Source of the DNA: Bacillota bacterium
GTDB lineage: Bacteria > Bacillota > Clostridia > Christensenellales > CAG-138
Assembly (NCBI GenBank): GCA_023416175.1
Contig: JAEZIE010000208.1
Coordinates: 1-6,635, forward strand
DNA length: 6,635 bases
Direction: 5' to 3'
Within the stretch, counting starts at the first letter, position 1, and each line of letters opens with the position of its first letter. The notes under the pieces are model-generated. The model did not search any database. It worked only from the letters and a program-made list of their open reading frames with translations, and was not told the origin of the DNA. Positions 1 through 4,977 of the stretch are shown here, one piece after another. Position numbers and translations under genes: made by a program.

Positions 1-556
1 GCGCCAGCGCCATTAGCGGAAGCAGAACTACATATCCCAACCCAGCCATGAAGAACGCGCCGCGCCAGCTCATTGCAAACTGATCCATCAGGTATTTGGT
101 CAATATTGGACTTACTACCGCACCCAGACTGAAGGTGCATTGGGTCATGTTCATATAACGGTTGGCCTGCTCCGGGAAATTATCCGTCATGTTCGCGCTC
201 ACCAGGCATTCACAAACACCCACTCCGCATCCAATAATGAATACGCCGATAATGAAGGTGGCAGCAGTCCACGCGCTAGCCGCAAAAAAACAGCCGACGA
301 TAAATATGGGCATCGCAAACAGCAACACGCGCTTTTTCCCGATCCTGTCCGCTATTGGCCCAAATAATAGCGGAGAGAGCATAACCGCAATGAATTGAGC
401 TGTAACAAGAAACCCCATCAACGTATTACTCAGTTGGAATTCTGCCGCCACCTGCAGCAATGCCAATTGAAAGCCGCCGCCCTCAAAGCCCAGAAAAAAA
501 GTAATTCCAAGCGAGACAGGAACCAAGAGACGTTTTTTTAAGCTTAGCATACGCAT
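1..556 (-). CDS. MFS transporter, N-terminal part (runs off left edge)
   Basis: The 185 visible codons encode a hydrophobic protein that matches the first half of a major facilitator superfamily carrier, an inner-membrane secondary transporter. After a basic start (MRMLSLKKR) comes TM1 (about 11-38). TM2 (46-65) runs into motif A, GPIADRIGKKR at residues 66-76, in the TM2-TM3 loop. A motif-C-like GAVVSP sits at 145-150 in TM5, and SWRGAFFMAG at 163-172 is typical of the TM5-TM6 junction. The ATG at 556 was chosen because AAGG overlapping the upstream stop codon lies about 12 bases before it; an ATG two codons on (550) is less well placed. It starts 15 bases after the AllA-like gene, so the two are probably co-transcribed. 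The C-terminal half is outside the window. Substrate and direction of transport cannot be read from this part; an MHS/ACS-type organic-acid or sugar carrier is possible. Confidence 0.9.
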   Translation of the reverse strand, partial: MRMLSLKKRLLVPVSLGITFFLGFEGGGFQLALLQVAAEFQLSNTLMGFLVTAQFIAVMLSPLLFGPIADRIGKKRVLLFAMPIFIVGCFFAASAWTAATFIIGVFIIGCGVGVCECLVSANMTDNFPEQANRYMNMTQCTFSLGAVVSPILTKYLMDQFAMSWRGAFFMAGLGYVVLLPLMALA

Positions 557-571
557 GTTAACAACCGGCCT

Positions 572-1042
572 TTATAGTTCCAGACCCATAGGATGCTCCA
601 AATCAAAGAAGACCGCGTCATCTCCTCCGGTACCATGCCGGAAAATGACCGCGCACAGTGTGTCTTCGCCCAAGGGATATGGCGCGTAATGCCATGCACC
701 AGCATCCCAGCAGACGCCCTCGCCTACGGGGACATAAAATGCTTGCAGTTGTTCTACGTTTGCTTCTCCAACTGGCATCCCGACTACAATAACGCCTCCG
801 GTAAGAGGCAGGATCGTTTCTGTAGTACGTGCATGCGCCTCAAAACGGTCAAATAGAAAATCCCGCGCAATCGCTGTGAGCAAATTGATGGAAACGGTTT
901 GGGCACCCTCGATTGCCGCCTGCTTCTCATACCAGCGGAATACGCCGTCCTGCCCTCCATAGGAACGCCCTTTTGTCGTAATGACGCTGCCGAACGGGCG
1001 GAACGCTTCTTCTGTCAGCTTTTGAACCTGAATTTTTATCAT
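572..1042 (-). CDS. AllA / ureidoglycolate lyase-family protein
   Basis: This 156-residue cytoplasmic protein has the length and plan of the ureidoglycolate lyase (AllA) family, whose reference member splits ureidoglycolate into glyoxylate and urea in allantoin breakdown (E. coli AllA is about 160 residues). Family signatures seen: the opening KLTEEAFRPFGSVI (8-21), ETILPLTGGVIVVG (75-88), LQAFYVPVGEGVCWDAGAWHYAP (99-121) with H118, and a closing segment ending FFDLEHP (145-151). The E. coli-type segment around ERHPLGSQ appears here as FEAHARTTE (67-75), so the substrate may differ from ureidoglycolate. I chose the ATG at 1042 because the protein then begins MIKIQVQKL like its relatives and has a weak GGGG nine bases upstream. 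An in-frame ATG at 1057 adds five residues and has no clear ribosome binding site. No other allantoin-pathway gene is visible. Family assignment is firm; the reaction is not. Confidence 0.8.
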   Translation of the reverse strand: MIKIQVQKLTEEAFRPFGSVITTKGRSYGGQDGVFRWYEKQAAIEGAQTVSINLLTAIARDFLFDRFEAHARTTETILPLTGGVIVVGMPVGEANVEQLQAFYVPVGEGVCWDAGAWHYAPYPLGEDTLCAVIFRHGTGGDDAVFFDLEHPMGLEL

Positions 1043-1142
1043 ACGGTGTTGCCCCATTCCGAATATTTTGATCTGCTACTTCGCCTACAAAAGCAAGAGA
1101 ATGGCATGTTCAACCCGCTCACTGCGCATTGCACCATTTTCT

Positions 1143-1173
1143 CAAAGCGTCTTTGCGCCGCTTCCGCCGCAAA
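1143..1173 (-). other. Overlapping small inverted repeats in the M24-AllA gap
   Basis: Two mutually exclusive stems are visible: TTTGCG at 1152-1157 with CGCAAA at 1168-1173 (10-base loop), and CAAAG at 1143-1147 with CTTTG at 1151-1155 (3-base loop). CTTCCGC (1161-1167) can also pair with GCGGAAG (1184-1190), which would compete with the larger hairpin at 1182-1215. No U-run follows. The remaining bases up to the AllA-like start show no convincing promoter. Confidence 0.35.
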
Positions 1174-1181
1174 TGCAGATG

Positions 1182-1215
1182 ATGCGGAAGCCCCGCAAAC
1201 ACGGGACCTCCGCAT
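1182..1215 (-). other. 14-bp RNA hairpin after the M24 gene
   Basis: On the minus-strand transcript AUGCGGAGGUCCCG pairs with CGGGGCUUCCGCAU around a six-base loop UGUUUG, giving a 14-bp uninterrupted stem if two G-U wobbles are counted. Those two pairs would be A-C mismatches in a plus-strand transcript, so the fold favours the operon's own RNA. It begins 14 bases after the M24 stop. The stem is followed by CAUCUGCAUUUGCGG rather than a U-run, so a factor-independent terminator is unlikely. A processing, stability or attenuation role is possible. Confidence 0.6.
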
Positions 1216-1229
1216 TGTATCTAGCATGA

Positions 1230-2405
1230 TTAGAACATCAGTTCATGCAGTGTTCCGATAGGAGCACTCAGCACCTCACAGCCGGTTTCCGTAATCGCAA
1301 TACCCTTCTCCCAACGCACGCCAAAAGAGTCTGTGGAAATAAAGGTATCGACCTGGAAGCACATCCCCGGCTGGAACGGATAAGCCGAGCTTGTTTCTAC
1401 CCAGGGCGCTTCCACCTCACACAATCCAGTGCCGTGAAGCGGCCCGTAGACGAAGTTGCTTTCGTATCCGTTGTCCACATAGTACTGGAAAAACCGCTTG
1501 GCCACATCGCTGGCCAATACGCCTGCCTTTAGTTGCTTTTCTGTCCAATTGTGCGCTTCAAGGCCAAAGAGAACGACATCCCGGCGCCTTCCTTCGAGCT
1601 TTCCAAGTACGATCGGCAAACCGATCGATGCGGAATATCCGTCAATCTTAGCCGACAGGTTCAACTGAACGATGTCGCCCTTCTGGAACTCCCTGTAGCA
1701 GGAACGGGAAATGGCATGTCTTGTGGAAGCCTCGGAAAACACATACATGGGCAGCCCTTCATATTCGGCACCATGCTCGTAGACCACCCGCTGGGCAACG
1801 CCTACCATCTGCAATTCTGTCATACCGGGTTTGATTTCCTTGATAACCTGCCTGGTAGCCAATTCTGCAATACGGTATCCTTCTTTCAGACAGGCAATTT
1901 CCGCTGCGGACTTGACGGAACGCAGTTCTACCATGAGGGAATCGGCTCGGACAATTTCCGCGTCCGGGAATGCTGCTTTGATGCCTTCCATGATGACAAC
2001 GGTCGTATCCAGATAACTTGCAACGCCGATCCTGAGCTTTTTGCCGGTTATGCCGATGGCTTTCATCACATCCTGGAAGGTGTCGGGCACCAATTCGGGG
2101 TAGGCGGGGTCCGCGGATTCCCGATATTCCTTCAACACGAAGATGCGCTGAATCTTCGAGCGGTCCTGCGCAAAGTACCGGCTTTCGGGCCCAACCATCA
2201 GAGCCGCTTCACCGCTTGCCGCAATGGCGACCCCGCAACGCTCAAACAACGGCCAGAAGCCAGAAAAATAACGCGCATTGGCATAGTCGCCATCGGTGGA
2301 GTTCACAATGATCGCATCCAGCCCTTCCCTTTGCAGGAGAGCCGCCGCCTTCATAATCCGTTCGTTGTATTCGGTGGTGGGGATAATGATTGTTCCGTGC
2401 TTCAT
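1230..2405 (-). CDS. M24 (pita-bread) family hydrolase, creatinase-like, metal ligands degenerate
   Basis: This 391-residue protein has the two-domain layout of prolidase, aminopeptidase P and creatinase: a creatinase-type N-domain (about 12-155) and a C-terminal pita-bread domain (about 165-385) that includes the family HGTG motif (H324) and PGM (346-348). The five usual metal-ligand positions (D, D, H, E, E) read N249, S260, H324, D353 and E366, with spacings of 11 and 29 that match E. coli aminopeptidase P for the first four. Both aspartates are gone, so a dinuclear metal peptidase is unlikely. Creatinase, which needs no metal, also has Asn at the first position. F54-E-R56 and H230 align with its substrate residues F62-x-R64 and H232, and R364 with R335, but its Y258 and E262 are S258 and G262 here. 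AAGGAG nine bases upstream supports the ATG. It lies 31 bases after the ASRT-family gene. A creatinase-like C-N hydrolase on another substrate is my best guess; many databases would label it Xaa-Pro peptidase. Confidence 0.85.
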   Translation of the reverse strand: MKHGTIIIPTTEYNERIMKAAALLQREGLDAIIVNSTDGDYANARYFSGFWPLFERCGVAIAASGEAALMVGPESRYFAQDRSKIQRIFVLKEYRESADPAYPELVPDTFQDVMKAIGITGKKLRIGVASYLDTTVVIMEGIKAAFPDAEIVRADSLMVELRSVKSAAEIACLKEGYRIAELATRQVIKEIKPGMTELQMVGVAQRVVYEHGAEYEGLPMYVFSEASTRHAISRSCYREFQKGDIVQLNLSAKIDGYSASIGLPIVLGKLEGRRRDVVLFGLEAHNWTEKQLKAGVLASDVAKRFFQYYVDNGYESNFVYGPLHGTGLCEVEAPWVETSSAYPFQPGMCFQVDTFISTDSFGVRWEKGIAITETGCEVLSAPIGTLHELMF

Positions 2406-2436
2406 TTTTTACTTCTCCTTATCTATAATGTAGACG

Positions 2437-2805
2437 CTATTCCTCGCTATAACCCATCGTCGTATAATAGGCCAGATTTGTTTGCCTCGCATCGAGCCTG
2501 CCATACTGGACGATAACGGGGGTATCACTCTCCGCCTTTAACGCGTATTGCGTGCAAAGCGGCAGCGTGTGATCTCCAAAGTCATGGTTGTTATGGGTTT
2601 GAATGCACCTGACGCGTTCAGCGGCTACCAGTATTTCAATATCTCGGATTGGCTCCCGATCCGTAAAATATAAGGTAAGATTCACATGCGCGTCCCGTTG
2701 ATTGGGGTTGAGTATGACGATGGATTCATGTCCCTTTAATTCGCTCTCGCCAAGGGGTGGGCGGTCACCGTCAGGGAAGAACCATACTTTTTTCCCGTAC
2801 TCCAT
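2437..2805 (-). CDS. Sensory rhodopsin transducer (ASRT) family protein
   Basis: The 122-residue soluble protein matches the Anabaena sensory rhodopsin transducer family (Pfam ASRT) along its whole length. Shared segments are HESIVILNP (26-34), DAHVNLTLYFTDREP (38-52) and PVIVQYGRLDARQ (96-108), which match HETVCILN, DAHVEITIYYSDKEP and PIVVQHTRLDSRQ in the Anabaena protein. No signal peptide or membrane segment is visible. The Anabaena member is a beta-sandwich tetramer that couples to a photoreceptor. Most bacterial relatives have no rhodopsin partner, and comparative genomics has proposed the fold as a small-molecule (sugar-like) binding domain. Here it lies between the binding protein and the M24 enzyme, which suggests sensing or handling the imported compound. 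GGAGG eight bases before the ATG gives a strong start. Family is near certain; function is unknown. Confidence 0.88.
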   Translation of the reverse strand: MEYGKKVWFFPDGDRPPLGESELKGHESIVILNPNQRDAHVNLTLYFTDREPIRDIEILVAAERVRCIQTHNNHDFGDHTLPLCTQYALKAESDTPVIVQYGRLDARQTNLAYYTTMGYSEE

Positions 2806-2823
2806 TTTGCCTACCTCCGCATC

Positions 2824-2844
2824 GCGTTCGCCCTTGGCGGACGC
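2824..2844 (-). other. Small hairpin upstream of the ASRT gene
   Basis: In minus-strand RNA GCGU-C-CGCC and GGCG-A-ACGC pair around an AAG loop, giving two 4-bp stems separated by one C-A mismatch. It ends five bases before the GGAGG ribosome binding site (2814-2818) of the ASRT gene, so it could affect initiation or protect a processed 5' end. There is no U-run. Confidence 0.4.
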
Positions 2845-2856
2845 ATATTTGTATTC

Positions 2857-2903
2857 CCGGGGCGGCCGCAGCGCATCGTTCCTGCATTATGCGGCAGCCC
2901 CGG
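2857..2903 (-). other. Long GC-rich hairpin after the binding-protein gene
   Basis: CCGGGGC (2903 to 2897 on the minus strand) pairs with GCCCCGG (2863 to 2857). After one U-C mismatch, GCCGCA (2895-2890) pairs with UGCGGC (2870-2865), for 13 pairs around a loop of about 19 bases. The first arm starts 13 bases past the binding-protein stop codon. No U-tract follows (GAAUACAAAU), so it is better read as a 3' stability or partial-termination hairpin. Such structures commonly raise the level of binding-protein mRNA relative to the rest of an ABC operon. The direct repeat GCATATTT (2843-2850 and 2903-2910) flanks it. Confidence 0.6.
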
Positions 2904-2916
2904 CATATTTATTGGA

Positions 2917-3918
2917 TTAATCGTAAAGAAGCGGCGCAATGTGCTCTGCGTCCATGTTGGTGGCGTCATACCAATAGCATCCGGTATCGATGACTGCATC
3001 CACCGTTTCCCCGCGCATCAGCTTGACGGCTGCTTCCACCGATTTATAGCCCATTCCCACGGGATCCTGCGTGATAGCACCGGAAATTTCGCCCTTGCGG
3101 ATTGCATCCTTCATGGCCGCGGAAGAATCAAAGCCAATCAGCTTCACCTGGCCGATTTTGTTGATTTCTTTGAGGCCGTTATAGGCACCTACGCACGCGC
3201 CTTCATTGGAAGCATAAATCAGGCCGATTTCGGGATGCGCCGTCATCATGCTTTTGGCGATATCCGCGCTCTTGAGATGATCGCCTTCCCCATACTGGGT
3301 GTCTGCAATGGACATGTTGGGATATTTCTCCTTGATGGTGTTTACAAAGCCTTCCACGCGCGCAACCGCATCCACAACGGTCTGGGAGTGGCCGACAACC
3401 GCAACAACGCCCGTTTCGTTCATAAGCCTCGCCGCATTTTCAGCCGCCAGCACGCCTGCATCGTAGTTGCTGGTAGAGCAATGCGTGTCCGCCAGTTCCC
3501 CGCAGCCGGCGTCAAAGCCAACGACCTTGACACCCTTTTCCTTGGCCGCCTTCAAGTCCGCTGCAACGGCTTCATTGTCGATTGCAGCAAGGCATACTGC
3601 AACCGGATTCTTGGAAAGTGCGGTTTTGAGCATATCGACCTGCTTGTCAACCATGGTTTCGGTTTCAGGGCCCTCGAAGGTGATCTGGACACCATACTCC
3701 TTGGCCGCCTGTTCGGCGCCCATTTTCACAGCCTGCCAGAACTGGTGCCCAAAGCCCAGGGCGATGACCGGAATATAAGGCAATTCCTCACCTGTCGCAG
3801 ACGGTTCCCCCGACGGGGCATTTGGCTGTTTTCCCGCTTCCGGGGCTGCGGCAGGCGCGCAGGCTGCCATGGTAAGAACAAGAGCCATTGCCAACAAAAA
3901 AGAAATCAGTTTCCTCAT
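2917..3918 (-). CDS. CUT2-type substrate-binding lipoprotein of the ABC importer
   Basis: The 333-residue extracytoplasmic protein captures the ligand and delivers it to the permease. It opens with a lipoprotein signal, MRKLISFLLAMALVLTMAAC, predicted to be cut before and lipidated on C20. An Ala/Pro-rich linker (21-47) and a type I periplasmic-binding fold (about 48-330, RbsB-like Peripla_BP_4) follow. Aligned with E. coli RbsB, pocket residues are kept at F60/W61 (aromatic pair), D136 (D89), R187 (R141), N238 (N190), D264 (D215) and Q284 (Q235), but RbsB R90 is A137. The cleft therefore resembles a sugar site with one key arginine missing. AGGAGG eight bases before the ATG at 3918 decides the start; an in-frame ATG at 3975 would add 19 charged residues before the signal peptide. 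It is the third gene of the importer, as in rbsACB. The ligand is not determined; ribose itself is doubtful. Confidence 0.93.
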   Translation of the reverse strand: MRKLISFLLAMALVLTMAACAPAAAPEAGKQPNAPSGEPSATGEELPYIPVIALGFGHQFWQAVKMGAEQAAKEYGVQITFEGPETETMVDKQVDMLKTALSKNPVAVCLAAIDNEAVAADLKAAKEKGVKVVGFDAGCGELADTHCSTSNYDAGVLAAENAARLMNETGVVAVVGHSQTVVDAVARVEGFVNTIKEKYPNMSIADTQYGEGDHLKSADIAKSMMTAHPEIGLIYASNEGACVGAYNGLKEINKIGQVKLIGFDSSAAMKDAIRKGEISGAITQDPVGMGYKSVEAAVKLMRGETVDAVIDTGCYWYDATNMDAEHIAPLLYD

Positions 3919-3926
3919 ACGAAGTT

Positions 3927-3932
3927 CCTCCT
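3927..3932 (-). promoter_or_regulatory. Strong ribosome binding site of the binding-protein gene
   Basis: AGGAGG lies eight bases before the ATG at 3918, an almost ideal Shine-Dalgarno. It fixes the start at the signal peptide rather than the upstream ATG at 3975, and suits the high expression binding proteins need. Confidence 0.85.
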
Positions 3933-3944
3933 TTTTTATCATCC

Positions 3945-3962
3945 GCGCCTTTTTAAAGGCGC
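3945..3962 (-). other. Perfect inverted repeat between permease and binding-protein genes
   Basis: GCGCCTTT and AAAGGCGC form a perfect 8-bp inverted repeat separated by two bases; the realistic fold is 7 bp with a 4-base loop. It lies in the 72-base gap, about 12 bases before the AGGAGG of the binding-protein gene. No U-run follows, so it is not a simple terminator. Together with the hairpin after the gene it brackets the binding-protein message, which suggests processing or protection of that segment. Confidence 0.55.
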
Positions 3963-3990
3963 CGGTATACAACAAAAACCGGTGTGACGA

Positions 3991-4953
3991 TCAATCCTTC
4001 TTACGTCTGCGCATCATATCAATGTAAACCGCAAGCCCTAAAACAAAGCCCGTTACCACGCTCTGCCATTCGGCGGATACCGCCATGACGCGCAAACCGT
4101 TCGTCAGTACCGCGATGATAAACGCGCCGATTACAGTGCCGATAATGCTGCCTTCGCCGCCTGACATCGACGTCCCGCCAATTACCGCAGCGGCGATGGC
4201 TTCGAGTTCATAACCTACGCCCAACTGCGGTTGGGCCGAATTCAGGCGCGAAGACATGATGAGGCCTGCGCCAGCGGAAAATAGCCCACATACGATATAA
4301 ATGAGAATTTTCCAGTTATCCGTCTTGATGCCTGAGACGCGGGTCGCTTCCTCATTGGAACCGATTGCCTGCGTATAACGGCCAAGCAGTGTTTTTGAGT
4401 ACAGCACATATGCGACCGCGATGGCGACGACAAATAGGAAGAACGCGTTATAAAACCCTTCAATGCCGAGAAAATTACCAAGCGCGATCTTCTGATAGGT
4501 ATCGCTGCCGGTAAAATAGACCGGCTTGATGCCTGAAATCACAAGGGAAAGACCCTTTGTAATCATCTGCATCGCCATCGTCGCGATAAACGGCGGCAAC
4601 TTCATTTTTGCAATGGAAAATCCGCTGATTGCCCCGCAACTTCCGCCAACAAAAAAACCGAACAGGATGGAAAGCGGCAGCGGCCATCCCCACCGCGCAA
4701 AGGATACGCCCGAAAGCACAACCGAGAAGGTCATCACCGTACCTACCGCAAGATCAATGCCGCCCGATGTGATGACAAACGTGATGCCCAGCGCCAGAAA
4801 ACCGTTCACGCAGGTGGATAGGGCAATCGTCATAATATTGTCGTAGCTTGCAAAGGCAGGTCGCATAACCGTAAAGAATCCGAACAAAACAAATAGCGTA
4901 ATAACAATAATCAGTTTTTGTGTTGCCGTTTTGCTGTGTAGTACTTGCTTCAT
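3991..4953 (-). CDS. CUT2-type (RbsC-like) ABC transporter permease
   Basis: This 320-residue, highly hydrophobic membrane protein forms the channel of the importer, most likely as a homodimer. It has the RbsC/branched-chain permease plan (BPD_transp_2), with a first membrane helix at about 13-30 and roughly eight to ten helices in all. Diagnostic segments are ITSGGIDLAVG (61-71), GSNEEATRVSGI (198-209), the cytoplasmic loop that faces the ATPase, and EAIAAAVIGGTSMSGGEGS (251-269). It ends with a basic RRRKKD tail. Length is normal for RbsC (about 321). GGGAGGA about nine bases upstream supports the ATG at 4953. It begins 24 bases after the ATPase stop, so tight co-translation is expected. 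The substrate within CUT2 (ribose, galactose, xylose, AI-2 and others) cannot be read from the permease. Confidence 0.94.
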   Translation of the reverse strand: MKQVLHSKTATQKLIIVITLFVLFGFFTVMRPAFASYDNIMTIALSTCVNGFLALGITFVITSGGIDLAVGTVMTFSVVLSGVSFARWGWPLPLSILFGFFVGGSCGAISGFSIAKMKLPPFIATMAMQMITKGLSLVISGIKPVYFTGSDTYQKIALGNFLGIEGFYNAFFLFVVAIAVAYVLYSKTLLGRYTQAIGSNEEATRVSGIKTDNWKILIYIVCGLFSAGAGLIMSSRLNSAQPQLGVGYELEAIAAAVIGGTSMSGGEGSIIGTVIGAFIIAVLTNGLRVMAVSAEWQSVVTGFVLGLAVYIDMMRRRKKD

Positions 4954-4977
4954 GCTTGTATTCCTCCCAACCTACCC

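Noticed and set aside
1039..1227. 62-codon minus-strand frame that fills the M24-AllA gap and ends in an ATGA overlap with the AllA-like start
   Set aside because: The neat overlap is tempting, but it has no ribosome binding site, no family likeness, a Cys/Arg/Ser-rich composition, and it runs through the strong RNA hairpin, which explains the sequence better.
1533..2516. Long plus-strand open frame (327 codons) opposite the M24 gene
   Set aside because: It lies antisense to a gene with clear family motifs, shows no recognisable domain, and has the Cys/His/Arg-rich make-up typical of a mirror frame.
2857..2903. Factor-independent terminator after the binding-protein gene
   Set aside because: The stem is strong but no U-run follows on the minus strand, and downstream genes continue in the same direction.
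3919..3975. N-terminal extension of the binding protein from the ATG at 3975
   Set aside because: It would place 19 charged residues before a complete lipoprotein signal, and the AGGAGG lies correctly only for the ATG at 3918.
2941..3987. Long plus-strand open frame (348 codons) opposite the binding-protein gene
   Set aside because: The minus strand encodes an unmistakable lipoprotein binding protein with a strong ribosome binding site; the plus frame has no family features.
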